DNA of 64,000 nucleotides from an uncultured Anaeromyxobacter sp. (GCA_903855945.1 CAIOAK010000129.1:49929-113928); one strand, 5' to 3'. Shown: positions 49,367 to 57,989, counted from the stretch's first letter. The notes: a model not told the origin generated them from the letters alone. Program-made: numbers and translations.

Positions 49367-50935
49367 TCAGCCGCCGTCGGGCTTCCCGTTGATGTGCCCC
49401 TTCCCGACGAGATTGACGGTCCCGTCGGGTTTCACCGTCAGCGGATGGCACGCGGAGCAACGGGAAGGGGTGACCGGCGGGGCGAGGCCGATGTGGCCGA
49501 CGGGGGGCATGCCGTGGCAGGAGGTGCATTCCAGCGGCGTAGCGTCGGTCCAGGTCACCGTCGCCGCGTTGCCCCGGATCCCGCCGAAGCTGAAGTTGCC
49601 ATGGCAGTAGGTCGCGGCGCAGCTCGCGCTCGCGGCCGTCCAGGTGGGCACCGCGCCCGACGCGGTGGCGATCGGGCCGAACACGACCTTCCGCGCCGGC
49701 GGGACGGTCGCGTGCGACATGTCCGTCGGCACCACGTGGCACTCGACGCAGCCCAGCGGACCCCGGAGAGCCGAGGCGGCCGCCGGGTTCACATGGCCGA
49801 GGTGTGCCCCGGTGGCGTGGTCCGGCGCGCCGGCGGGAACTGCCGGAGGGGACGAGACGAGGTCGATGTCGGTGTCGGCCAGGATGCCGGTGCGGGAGGC
49901 GTCGCCGTGGCACCCCGTGCAGCCGAGCGCCGCGATGCTGGCCTCGCCGTCCAGGTGGGCGGCGCCCTGCACGATGGCGCCCGCAGGATCCACGGACCGG
50001 GGGTGGCAGGCGCTACACGAGGCCGCGGTGGCCGGCGCCGCGATCGCGGGATGGCCCGTCGGAGGCAGACCGTGGCAGGAGGTGCAGCGAAGCGGAGTGG
50101 TGTCGGTCCAGGTGGGCGCCGCGCTCGCACCGGTCACGTTTCCGAAGGAGAAGGTGCCGTGGCAGTAGGTGGCCGTGCAGTTGAACGGAGCGGCCGCGAA
50201 GGTCGGCGAGGCACCGCGCGCGGTCGCGAGCCGGCCGAAGACCACCTTCTGCGCCGGAGGGTTCGTTGCGTGGCCCGAATCGGAGGGGACCACGTGACAT
50301 TCCGCGCAGGCCAGCGGAAGGGGCACGACCGAGGCCGGGTCCGGGTTCACGTGCAGGAGGTGTGCCCCGGTGACGGACGCCGGAGCCCCGAACGGCGGGA
50401 GGGGCGGCGCCGACGACACGAGCGCATCGACACCGGCCATCGTCGCGACCCGGGACGGGTCTCCGTGGCAGGAGGTGCAGGCTCCGCCGGGCGGGGAAGG
50501 AGTGCCGCCCGCGACGATCCTGCCTGGCGCGCCGGAGAGGGGCGGCACGGCATGGCAGTGGTTGCAGGCCCCGTGGGGGGCCGCACCCGCCATGCAGCGG
50601 AGGACACCTGCGTACTCGACGCAGGCCTGGAGCGGGGCGGCGAGCGACTCGGCCGAGTAGAGGTTCCCGGCGAGGTTGGAGCGGACCGAGATCGTGCGTC
50701 CGCTCGCGTCGGTGACGGAGACGACGGCGCCCTCGACCCCAGCCGTCGTCGGCGCGTCCGGGGCCAGGTACACGGTGCCCGCGAAGCTCCAGGCCCTGGC
50801 GCCCCCGCCGCGCCCCGTCGCGGAGGGGACCCCGCCGTGGCACCCGAGGCAGTTCTCGCCGGGTGACATGACCGGACCCTGGCTGGGGATGCATCCCGCG
50901 GCGAGGAGGAGGAGGACCAGCGCAGCGCGCCTCAT
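49367..50935 (-). CDS. Multihaem c-type cytochrome lipoprotein with CxxCH and CxxxxCH sites
   Basis: 522 residues from ATG 50935. A lipoprotein signal ends in LLAAGC. I count ten CxxCH motifs (first CLGCH, then CNHCH, CTSCH, CAECH and others) and two longer CxxxxCH motifs (CTATYCH and CAATYCH), so up to twelve haems. Two repeats of about 150 residues each have the order CxxCH, CxxxxCH, CxxCH, CxxCH, the layout of the Geobacter CxxxxCH/CxxCH domain. Probably an outer-membrane electron carrier. Overlaps the YceI gene by 4 nt. Confidence 0.88.
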   Translation of the reverse strand: MRRAALVLLLLAAGCIPSQGPVMSPGENCLGCHGGVPSATGRGGGARAWSFAGTVYLAPDAPTTAGVEGAVVSVTDASGRTISVRSNLAGNLYSAESLAAPLQACVEYAGVLRCMAGAAPHGACNHCHAVPPLSGAPGRIVAGGTPSPPGGACTSCHGDPSRVATMAGVDALVSSAPPLPPFGAPASVTGAHLLHVNPDPASVVPLPLACAECHVVPSDSGHATNPPAQKVVFGRLATARGASPTFAAAPFNCTATYCHGTFSFGNVTGASAAPTWTDTTPLRCTSCHGLPPTGHPAIAAPATAASCSACHPRSVDPAGAIVQGAAHLDGEASIAALGCTGCHGDASRTGILADTDIDLVSSPPAVPAGAPDHATGAHLGHVNPAAASALRGPLGCVECHVVPTDMSHATVPPARKVVFGPIATASGAVPTWTAASASCAATYCHGNFSFGGIRGNAATVTWTDATPLECTSCHGMPPVGHIGLAPPVTPSRCSACHPLTVKPDGTVNLVGKGHINGKPDGG

Positions 50936-51483
50936 CGTTCGTCTCCCCGAAGACCGACGTCGAAGTCGACCCGGCACGCATCGTCCACCTTTACGAACAG
51001 GAGGGAAGGGCGCTCGACCCCGTGGGTGTCCAGGCTCACGTCGAATGTCCCGGTGGCGCGGATCGATCCGTCCGGCTGCCGGGAGACCGTCACCGGGAAC
51101 GTGGTGCGCCTCTTCACTCCGTGGAAGTCCACCTCGCCCTCCGCGACCAGGGGCTTTGCCGGCAACTCCCTCGCCAGGCCGACGGGGAGCACCACCTTCA
51201 CCGTGACGAACGGGAACTGGCCCGCCTGGACCACCTCCAGCATGTGGGAGTCGCGGTTCCCGTCGCCGGAGCGGAAGGACGCGACGGAAGCCCGCACCTG
51301 GGCCAGCGCCGCGCCGTCCTCCCGCACGAGCACCCGGCCCTCGACCTCGTGCGAGGTCGCCTGCACCTCGTGGAGTCGGTGCACGACGGTGTAGCGGATG
51401 GTACTCCGGGTGGGATCCAGGGCGTAGGTGCTCCCCGGGGAGAGGCCATCCGAGATCGCGAACGCGAGGAGGAGGGCGATCAC
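50932..51483 (-). CDS. YceI family protein
   Basis: 183 residues from GTG. An N-terminal signal-like stretch (MIALLLAFAIS) is followed by YALDPTRSTIRYTVVHRL, the usual YceI start, and VEGEVDFHGVKRRTTFPV (middle of the lipocalin-like barrel). YceI proteins bind polyisoprenoids such as ubiquinone precursors in the periplasm, and their genes are often next to cytochrome b561 genes. Here it stands between a membrane protein and a cytochrome c, fitting a quinone-related redox module. Overlaps the cytochrome start by 4 nt. Confidence 0.88.
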   Translation of the reverse strand: MIALLLAFAISDGLSPGSTYALDPTRSTIRYTVVHRLHEVQATSHEVEGRVLVREDGAALAQVRASVASFRSGDGNRDSHMLEVVQAGQFPFVTVKVVLPVGLARELPAKPLVAEGEVDFHGVKRRTTFPVTVSRQPDGSIRATGTFDVSLDTHGVERPSLLFVKVDDACRVDFDVGLRGDER

Positions 51484-51491
51484 GTCGAACC

Positions 51492-52124
51492 CTAGAAGAC
51501 GAGAGCGCCCACGCCCGTGAGCACGGCCGCGAGGGTCACGTACCCCAGGACGAGGTGGGCGGTCGCCATGGACTGCTGGTTCTGGTAGCCCTCGCGTCCC
51601 GTCGTCCAGATCCCCAGGACGACCTGCCCCGCCATCGCACCGGCCGCAGTGAACATGCCGACATGGTGGAGCGAGATGCGATCGAACCCGTCCCTCCGCT
51701 GGGGCGCGGCGGGGGTGACGAGCGCGAGCGTTCCCGCGGCGACGAAGGTGGCGAAGGTGGAGTAGGAGAGGATCGAGTGCGCCTGGGCGTACCGGTTGGT
51801 GTTCGCGCCCCCGAACTTGTCGTCGTAGTTCAGTTGCCCGACGACCGTCGCGGCAAGCTGGAGCCCCACCATGGCGATGCCAATCCCCTGGTGCCAGTCG
51901 AGGAGCGTCCGCCGGAGGCGCAGCGACTTGTCGTCGATGGGCGGGACCGGTTTCGCCGTCCCGAGCAGGTCGAAGTCGAGGGGCGGGAGCTTGGTGGCCG
52001 TCGATTCCGGTCCGCCCTGGAGGTCACCGGGAGGTGATTCCGCGGTCTCGGCGGAAAATGCCGGAAACGCCACCGCGAGGGCTCCGACCGAGGCGATCGA
52101 GCAGAGGATATGACCGTATCTCAT
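51492..52124 (-). CDS. Membrane protein with conserved His, possible cytochrome b-like subunit
   Basis: 210 residues from ATG 52124; the open frame beyond is rejected for lack of a signal. A signal peptide (1-25), a Pro-rich linker, then four membrane helices from about residue 75. His residues lie at equivalent depths in helices 1, 2, 3 and 4 (DWHQGIG, QAHSILSYS, SLHHVGMF and TAHLVLGY), which could bind haem b as in cytochrome b561. It is the first gene of the operon with YceI and the multihaem cytochrome. No family assigned with certainty. Confidence 0.6.
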   Translation of the reverse strand: MRYGHILCSIASVGALAVAFPAFSAETAESPPGDLQGGPESTATKLPPLDFDLLGTAKPVPPIDDKSLRLRRTLLDWHQGIGIAMVGLQLAATVVGQLNYDDKFGGANTNRYAQAHSILSYSTFATFVAAGTLALVTPAAPQRRDGFDRISLHHVGMFTAAGAMAGQVVLGIWTTGREGYQNQQSMATAHLVLGYVTLAAVLTGVGALVF

Positions 52125-52278
52125 GGAGCAGGAACATCTTGCCTGCGACGGAAAGGCTCGTGCGTGAAGGCATTGCAACGGTCTGGAGGCCTTCCTGAGA
52201 GGGCCTCATCAGAACGGATCCGGAACGTCACAGGCGCCCGGTTGACCCACGTGGGCGATCCATCCGACAAGGACCGTC

Positions 52279-52491
52279 ATGCGTTCACGTGAGAGCTTTT
52301 TCGAGTGTGTCTACGTCCGGGACGGAAGCGAGTACCGCTTCCATGTGCGCGCATGGGATGCCAAGGCGGCCGAGGAGCAGTTCCGCGCCGAACTCGAGGC
52401 CGATGGTGTCCGGGAGCCCGGGAAGCTCGAGGTGTTCGGTCGCAAGGGCGTCCGGCTGATCCAGTCCGACTACGCCTTCGCACCAGCCTGA
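52279..52491 (+). CDS. Small protein, paralogue of the gene at 45481 (70 residues)
   Basis: ATG 52279 after an AAGGA site. Starts MRSRESFFECVYV, has FHVRAWDAKAAEEQF, and a C-terminal VFGRKGVRLI strand. The positions MR-x-R-E, F-x-C, RAW, the helix with conserved A and L, then GV and G, match the 78-residue protein 6.8 kb upstream. It precedes the second pst operon by 108 nt. The fold looks like a single strand-helix-strand unit, possibly a nucleic-acid or dimerisation module, but the function is unknown. Confidence 0.6.
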   Translation: MRSRESFFECVYVRDGSEYRFHVRAWDAKAAEEQFRAELEADGVREPGKLEVFGRKGVRLIQSDYAFAPA

Positions 52492-52599
52492 GGTACGTTT
52501 CCGGTCCGAGAACCGGCGGTGTTTCCGAATCGTTTCTCGCCGGCCATTCCGCCGCGCCCTGCCCTTGGCCTACTCCCGGTTCACACTTGGAGGCAGGCC

Positions 52600-53181
52600 A
52601 TGCACAAGTTTCTCGGGACTTTGCTCGCCGTCGTGGTTCTCGCGTCCAGCGCGGCGGCGCAGGATTCCTTCGACGGGACCCTCCGGATCGCCGGCTCCAC
52701 GACCCTCCTTCCGGTGGTGGCGGAGGCCTCGAGCCAGTTCATGGAGAAGTACGGAACCTGGGACAAGGTCGACCCGTCCCTCCCCAGCAAGCCCATCCTG
52801 GTCCAGATGCGCGACGCGGCCGGTGGCTCCACCGAGATCCTCCAGAAGGAGATCCTCCGGGAGAAGACCTTCGCCCCGGACGCCATCCAGGTCCCCTCCC
52901 AGGGCGCGAACATCAAGAAGCTCGAGTCGAACGCCAGCGCGATCGGATACCTGTCGTCGGTGGTGGCGATGCAGGACGAGAAGCTGAAGGTCTTCTCGTA
53001 CGAAGGGGTCAGCCCCACGAACGCCAACGTGACGAACGGGACCTACCCGGTGACCCGTCCGCTCCTGCTCGTCGTGAAGGGCACGCCCAGCCCGGCGGCA
53101 GCCGCGTTCATCGCGTTCCTCCTCGGGGAGGGCCAGAAGATCATGGCCGAGCACGGCTACGTTCCGGTGAAGGCGCAGTAA
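52600..53181 (+). CDS. Shortened PstS-like binding protein of a second Pst-type importer
   Basis: 193 residues from ATG 52600 with a GGAGG site; usual PstS-like proteins have 260-340. Signal peptide 1-23 (LLAVVVLASSAAA), then the normal first strand TLRIAGSTTLLPVVAEA. The next ~70-90 residues, including the SGGGSG-type phosphate-binding loop and the first-lobe hinge, are missing; the sequence resumes at VQMRDAAGGSTEIL, SAIGYLSSV and YPVTRPLLLVV, ending KIMAEHGYVPV. The reading frame is clean, so it is either a functional minimal receptor or an in-frame deletion. First gene of the operon to 57989. Confidence 0.75.
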   Translation: MHKFLGTLLAVVVLASSAAAQDSFDGTLRIAGSTTLLPVVAEASSQFMEKYGTWDKVDPSLPSKPILVQMRDAAGGSTEILQKEILREKTFAPDAIQVPSQGANIKKLESNASAIGYLSSVVAMQDEKLKVFSYEGVSPTNANVTNGTYPVTRPLLLVVKGTPSPAAAAFIAFLLGEGQKIMAEHGYVPVKAQ

Positions 53182-53189
53182 CCCGGGCC

Positions 53190-54089
53190 GTGCACGGACT
53201 CGGACCACCGCTGTCCTCGCGGGACCGGCTCGGCTGGGGATTGTGCCTCGTGGGCGCTACCGCGGGGGCCCTCTTCCTCGCGCTCACGGCGGCCTTCGTG
53301 ACCCGCGAGGCCGCGGCCGGATGGCACGGGATCGACGGGCTCGCCGGCTTCCTGTGGCGGGACGCATGGTCGCCGCTCGCCTCACCCCCGACGCTCGGCG
53401 TGGGGCATGCGCTCCGCTCCACGGCCATGCTCGCCGTCACCTCGCTCGCCGTCGCGATCCCGCTCGGCATCGGGATCGGGATCTTCGCCTCCGAGGTGGC
53501 GCCGGCACCGGTACGCGCGGTCCTCCAGCCCTCGCTCGAGCTCCTGGCCGGTATCCCGGCCGTGGTCTACGGCTTCTTCGGCTACGTCACCGTGGTCCGC
53601 GGGCTCGAGGGCGGGTTCGGCATGGTCTCGGGCGAGTGCCTGCTCGCAGCCGCCGCGATCCTGGCGCTGATGGTCGTCCCCTTCATCGCCTCCACGTCCG
53701 CGGAGGCGCTCCGCGCCGTGCCCCAGGACCTGCGGGACGCGGCACTGTCGCTGGGAGCGACCCGCTCCCACGTCATCCGCCGGGTCGTTCTCCGCCGCGC
53801 GACGCCGGGGCTCTTCGCCGCGGGGGCGCTGGGGCTCGCGCGCGCCCTCTCGGAGACGCTGGCGGTGCTCATGCTCTGCGGCAACGCGGTGGCCCCGCCC
53901 GGCTCGCTCCTGGACCGGGGCCAGCCCATCACGGCGCTCCTCGCCACCGAACTGGGGGAGTCCGCTGCAGGCACGCCCAAATACGCGGCGCTCTACGGCG
54001 CCGGGCTGCTCCTGCTCCTCGTCGCACTTTCCATCAACGCGGGGATCTGGGTCCTCCGCCGCCGAGCCCTGGCCCATGCGCACGGCTGA
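53190..54089 (+). CDS. PstC-like ABC permease of the second system
   Basis: 299 residues from GTG 53190. Six membrane segments; PstC motifs IPLGIGIGIFASE, LAGIPAVVYGFFGY and the coupling loop DAALSLGATRSHVIRRVVL. It diverges widely from PstC at 40229. GC content and codon use match the surroundings. Overlaps pstA2 by 14 nt. Confidence 0.92.
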   Translation: MHGLGPPLSSRDRLGWGLCLVGATAGALFLALTAAFVTREAAAGWHGIDGLAGFLWRDAWSPLASPPTLGVGHALRSTAMLAVTSLAVAIPLGIGIGIFASEVAPAPVRAVLQPSLELLAGIPAVVYGFFGYVTVVRGLEGGFGMVSGECLLAAAAILALMVVPFIASTSAEALRAVPQDLRDAALSLGATRSHVIRRVVLRRATPGLFAAGALGLARALSETLAVLMLCGNAVAPPGSLLDRGQPITALLATELGESAAGTPKYAALYGAGLLLLLVALSINAGIWVLRRRALAHAHG

Positions 54090-54942
54090 GCGTCCATCGG
54101 CTGCCCACCGAGGAGCCCACCTGGCCGACCGGCTCTTCACCGTGATGGCGTGGGGCTGCGGCCTGCTCGGGATCCTGCTGCCCGCGAGCGTGGTGGCCTT
54201 CCTGCTCGTGGACGGGACCCGCGCGCTGTCCTGGCGGTTCCTCACGGATCGACCCCGCGGATTCCCTCTCGGATCGGCAGGCGGAATCGGACCGGCCATC
54301 CAGGGGTCGCTGGCCCTCGTGGGGATCGGGCTGGCGGTGGCCCTCCCGCTCGCCCTCGGGGGTGCCATCTGGCTCTCGGAGCTCCGCCCGGACCGCCGGT
54401 CGAGTCACCTGCTCCGCTTTCTGGTGGAGTGCCTCGCCGCGGTTCCCTCGGTGGTCTACGGGCTCTTCGGCTACGCCTTCTTCGTCGTGTTCCTCCGGTT
54501 CGGGATCTCGCTGCTCGCCGGCGGGCTCGTCCTCGCCGCCGTGATGTTTCCGATCCTGCTCGTCTCCGCCCAGGAGGCGCTGGCGGCCGTGGGGCCCGAG
54601 GTCCGGGAGGCGGCGCTCGCACTGGGGGTGGACCATACCTACGTCGTGAAGCGGGTGCTCCTGCGCCGCGCATGGGCGGGCCTGCTCGCCGGCGTGGTCC
54701 TGGCGGTCGGCCACGCCGTGGGTTCGGCCGCGCCGATCCTCTTCACCGCGACGGTCTACTTCCGGGACGGCGGCCTCGGCCTTCGGGAGCCGGTGATGAC
54801 CCTTCCCACCCATCTCTACTTCCTCGTGGCGGAGGCGATCTCCACCGACCAGGCGTTCGGCACGGCGCTCGTCCTCGTCCTGGCCCTTCTCGTCTTCAAT
54901 GCCGCCGCCCTGGCGCTGCGGCGGATCGGGGCCCACCCGTGA
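54076..54942 (+). CDS. PstA-like ABC permease of the second system
   Basis: 288 residues, ATG 54076. Six membrane segments, with GGAIWLSELRPDR, VPSVVYGLFGYAFF and coupling loop EAALALGVDHTYVVKRVLL. Forms the channel with the PstC-like protein. Stop overlaps the next GTG by 4 nt. Confidence 0.92.
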   Translation: MRTAERPSAAHRGAHLADRLFTVMAWGCGLLGILLPASVVAFLLVDGTRALSWRFLTDRPRGFPLGSAGGIGPAIQGSLALVGIGLAVALPLALGGAIWLSELRPDRRSSHLLRFLVECLAAVPSVVYGLFGYAFFVVFLRFGISLLAGGLVLAAVMFPILLVSAQEALAAVGPEVREAALALGVDHTYVVKRVLLRRAWAGLLAGVVLAVGHAVGSAAPILFTATVYFRDGGLGLREPVMTLPTHLYFLVAEAISTDQAFGTALVLVLALLVFNAAALALRRIGAHP

Positions 54943-55730
54943 ATGGCTCGACCGCGCAGGCCCTCGCGCCCGTGGAGATCGCCTTCGAGGTCGAGGACCT
55001 TCACGTCCACTACGGAGGCGCTCCAGTCCTCCGTGGCGTGAGCCTCGCCGTGGAGGAGAGCTCGATCCTCGCCATCCTGGGACCCTCCGGGTGCGGCAAG
55101 TCCACGCTGCTCCGGGTGCTCAACCGGACGCTGGAACTCGTGCCCGACGCGAGGACAGCGAGGGGCCGGGCCTCGTTCCGGGGGCAAGATCTGCACGATC
55201 GCACCCTGGACCCCCGCCTCCTCCGGAAGCGGGTCGGCCTCATCCCCCAGCGTCCCACCGCGTTCCCCATGTCGATCTCGGAGAACGTCCTCTTCGGAGT
55301 CCGCTTCCACGGACACTGGCGCGGCCGGCGCCCCCTCGATCTGGCCGCCGAGGTCCTGGCGCGCGCCGGGCTCCTCGAGGAGGTCAAGGATCGTCTCCGC
55401 GAGCCCGCGGCGCGCCTCTCGGTCGGGCAGCTGCAGCGCCTGTGCATCGCCCGCGCGCTGGCCAACGAGCCCGAGGCGCTGCTCCTGGACGAGCCCAGCT
55501 CGGCACTGGATCCCGTGTCGACGCTGCGCATCGAGGAGACCCTCCGGCAGCTGGCGCGGGACATGCCCATCGTCCTGGTGACGCACCACGTGGCGCAGGC
55601 GAGGCGGGTGGCGGACGGGGTGGCGGTCTTCATCGACGGCAGGGTGGCGGCCATGGGGACGCCGGAAGAGGCCATGGGGCCGGGGACCGATCCCCGCGTG
55701 CTGGACTTCGTCGAAGGGAGGAGTGCTTGA
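54939..55730 (+). CDS. PstB-like ATPase of the second system, with an altered signature motif
   Basis: 263 residues from GTG 54939. Walker [10 protein letters not shown] and Walker B LLLDEPSSALDP are intact. The ABC signature reads LSVGQLQR in place of LSGGQQQR, so one normally conserved Gly is Val; the effect on activity is unclear. His of the switch is in VTHHVAQA. Powers the second importer. Its TGA overlaps the TTG start of the hydrolase gene. Confidence 0.9.
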   Translation: MNGSTAQALAPVEIAFEVEDLHVHYGGAPVLRGVSLAVEESSILAILGPSGCGKSTLLRVLNRTLELVPDARTARGRASFRGQDLHDRTLDPRLLRKRVGLIPQRPTAFPMSISENVLFGVRFHGHWRGRRPLDLAAEVLARAGLLEEVKDRLREPAARLSVGQLQRLCIARALANEPEALLLDEPSSALDPVSTLRIEETLRQLARDMPIVLVTHHVAQARRVADGVAVFIDGRVAAMGTPEEAMGPGTDPRVLDFVEGRSA

Positions 55731-56854
55731 TCACGGGCGGTGAAGAGCGGGTGGTGGTGGTCCTCATCGACGGATTCGGGCTGGACTACTGGGACCGGAC
55801 CCCGCTGCCGACGATGCGAAGGATGGCCGTGGAAGGCGTGTTCCGGCGCGGCCTCGCGATCTTCCCCACGCTGACGAACGCGAACAACGTGTCGCTCGTC
55901 ACCGGAGCGTGGCCTGCCGAGCACGGGGTCACGACCAACAGCTACTTCGACGAGCAGGCGGGGGAGGCGCGCTTCCTGGAGGATCCGGCCTTCCTCCGGG
56001 CTCCGACGATCTTCGACCGGGCGCGGAAGCGCGGTATCCGCTCGGCCCTCCTCACGTGCAAGGCGAAGACGCTGCTCCTCCTCGGAGGTGCGACCGACAT
56101 CGCCGTCTCGGCCGAGGCCCCCACCGAGGCGGTGGTCGCCGCGTACGGCGCCCCCCCGCCGATGTACAGCGCGGCCGTGAACGACTGGTTGCTCTCGGCG
56201 GCGACCCGGATCCTCCGCGAGCGCTCCGACATCGGCCTCGTCTACGTGCACACCACCGACTACCCGATGCACGCCTGGCCGGCGGAGGCTCCGGAATCGC
56301 AGGCCCATCTCGCGATGGTGGACGACCGGATCCGGGACATGCGGGTGGCGGCGCCCGAGGCGACCTTCCTCGTGACCGCCGACCACGGCATGAACGCGAA
56401 GCGGCGGTGCATCGACCTCACGGCGTTCTGCGCCGAGCACGGCGTGCCCCTGCGGTTCGCGGTCTCGCCGGTGGCCGATCGCCTGGTCCGCCACCACCGT
56501 GGCTTTGGAGGAGTGTCCTACGCCTACCTCCGGAGCCCTGCCGAGGAGCCCCAGGTCACCGAGTTCCTCCGCGGGATCCCCGGTGTCGAGGACGTCCTCC
56601 CGCGATCCGTGGCGGCGTCGCGCTTCCGGCTCATGCCCGAGCGGATCGGGGAACTGGTCGTGCTGCCCGACCGGGACACCGTATTCGGCGACCTCGGCCA
56701 CCCGAGGGAGGTCCTGGCGCCCGATTACCGGAACCACGGATCGCTGTACGAGCAGGAGATTCCGCTCCTGGCCCACGGACCCGGGATCTTCCGGGTCCTC
56801 CCGACGGAGCTTCGCTTTAACCTGGACCTGACCCGGCGTCTTTACCGGGAGTGA
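55727..56854 (+). CDS. Alkaline-phosphatase-superfamily hydrolase, PhnA-like (phosphonoacetate hydrolase type), first copy
   Basis: 375 residues from TTG 55727, with GGGAGG ribosome site and 4-nt overlap with the ATPase. Two-metal motifs of the superfamily are all present: LIDGFG (D15), FPTLTNANNVSLVTG with probable nucleophile T50, HTTDYPMHAW (Asp and His), TADHGMNAK (Asp-His) and NHGSLYEQ. The T-N-x-N-N pattern is like phosphonoacetate hydrolase PhnA. No signal peptide, so it would act on substrates brought into the cytoplasm by the importer genes upstream. Related activities on phosphodiesters are possible. Confidence 0.82.
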   Translation: MITGGEERVVVVLIDGFGLDYWDRTPLPTMRRMAVEGVFRRGLAIFPTLTNANNVSLVTGAWPAEHGVTTNSYFDEQAGEARFLEDPAFLRAPTIFDRARKRGIRSALLTCKAKTLLLLGGATDIAVSAEAPTEAVVAAYGAPPPMYSAAVNDWLLSAATRILRERSDIGLVYVHTTDYPMHAWPAEAPESQAHLAMVDDRIRDMRVAAPEATFLVTADHGMNAKRRCIDLTAFCAEHGVPLRFAVSPVADRLVRHHRGFGGVSYAYLRSPAEEPQVTEFLRGIPGVEDVLPRSVAASRFRLMPERIGELVVLPDRDTVFGDLGHPREVLAPDYRNHGSLYEQEIPLLAHGPGIFRVLPTELRFNLDLTRRLYRE

Positions 56855-56855
56855 A
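56841..56855. repeat. Dispersed palindrome, site 9 (TTTACCGGGAGTGAA)
   Basis: Three differences from TTCACTC-N-GAGTGAA. It includes the TGA stop of the first PhnA-like gene and precedes the second. Confidence 0.4.
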
Positions 56856-56864
56856 TAGGGACCG

Positions 56865-57989
56865 ATGGCGAGACACCAGCGCGTGGTGGTGGGGCTCCTG
56901 GACGGCTTCGGGCCGGAGTACCTGGCGCGGAGCGACATGCCGGAACTGAAGCGGATGGCGCGGGAGGGGCTCCAGGCCGAGGTTCAGGCGGTCTTTCCGA
57001 CCGTGACGAACGTCAACAACGTCTCGATCTGCTGCGGGGCCTGGCCAGAGGAGACGGGGATCTCGGCAAACTCCTACTTCGCCGAGGAGTCCGGCCGGGC
57101 GGTGTACATGAACGCCGCGGCCCTGATCCAGGTTCCCACGCTCTTCGAGCGGGCCGCCGCCGCCGGAGTCAAGTCGGCGCTGCTCACGTGCAAGCGGAAG
57201 ACGGTGGAGCTCCTGAATCGCGGCGCGTCTCTGGCCATCGCCGCCGAGGAGCCCGCCGCCGGCGTCGTGGAACGATACGGCCCCCCGGGTGACATCTACT
57301 CCGCGGGGATCAACCACTGGCTCTGGGGAGTGGCCGCCGACCTTCTCCGGAACCGGACCGACCTCGGGGTCCTCTACGTCCACACCACCGATTACCCGAT
57401 GCACCGCTGGGCGCCCGAGGCCTCGGAGTCGCGGGCGCACCTTTCCCGGCTCGACGCGCTCCTGGGGGAGGCCCGGGCGGCGGCGCCCGATGCGGCCTTC
57501 CTCTTCACGGCGGACCACGGGATGAACGCGAAGAAGCGCTGCTGGGACCTCGCGCGGATCTGCTCGGAGGCCGGTGTCCCGCTCCGGTTCGCGCTGTCTC
57601 CCGAGCGGGACTACTACGTCGTCCACCATCGCAACTTCACGGGCTGCTCGTGGCTCTGGCTTCGCTCCCCGTCCGACGAGCGGCGGGTCCGTGACGTGAT
57701 CGGAGCGTTCCCGGGCGTGGAGGGTATCCTCGATCGGAACGAGGCGTCGCGCCGCTTCCACCAGCCTCCGGCACGGATCGGGGACCTCACCGTCCTCGGG
57801 GACCGCGACACGATGTTCGGAGAGATGGACAGGGCGGGTGAGATCCTGGAGGACGGTTACCGGGCGCACGGTTCCCTTCACGAATCCGACGTGCCGCTGA
57901 TCATCCATGGAGCCGACAGCGCCCCCGGGGCCGCCGAGTTCAGGCACAACCTGGACCTGGCACGCTGGACCTACGCTTCGGCGGATTGA
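56865..57989 (+). CDS. PhnA-like hydrolase, second copy
   Basis: 374 residues, ATG 56865, 10 nt after the first copy. All metal and nucleophile motifs are kept: LLDGFGPEYL, FPTVTNVNNVSICCG, HTTDYPMHRW, TADHGMNAKK and AHGSLHES. It is a clear tandem duplicate, about half identical by eye, which suggests either different phosphonate substrates or a heterodimer. Last gene of the second pst operon. Confidence 0.82.
   Translation: MARHQRVVVGLLDGFGPEYLARSDMPELKRMAREGLQAEVQAVFPTVTNVNNVSICCGAWPEETGISANSYFAEESGRAVYMNAAALIQVPTLFERAAAAGVKSALLTCKRKTVELLNRGASLAIAAEEPAAGVVERYGPPGDIYSAGINHWLWGVAADLLRNRTDLGVLYVHTTDYPMHRWAPEASESRAHLSRLDALLGEARAAAPDAAFLFTADHGMNAKKRCWDLARICSEAGVPLRFALSPERDYYVVHHRNFTGCSWLWLRSPSDERRVRDVIGAFPGVEGILDRNEASRRFHQPPARIGDLTVLGDRDTMFGEMDRAGEILEDGYRAHGSLHESDVPLIIHGADSAPGAAEFRHNLDLARWTYASAD

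Noticed and set aside
51112..51126. Tenth copy of the dispersed palindrome (TTCACTCCGTGGAAG)
   Set aside because: The left arm is perfect but the right arm has four differences; left out of the feature list, though its position fits the spacing.
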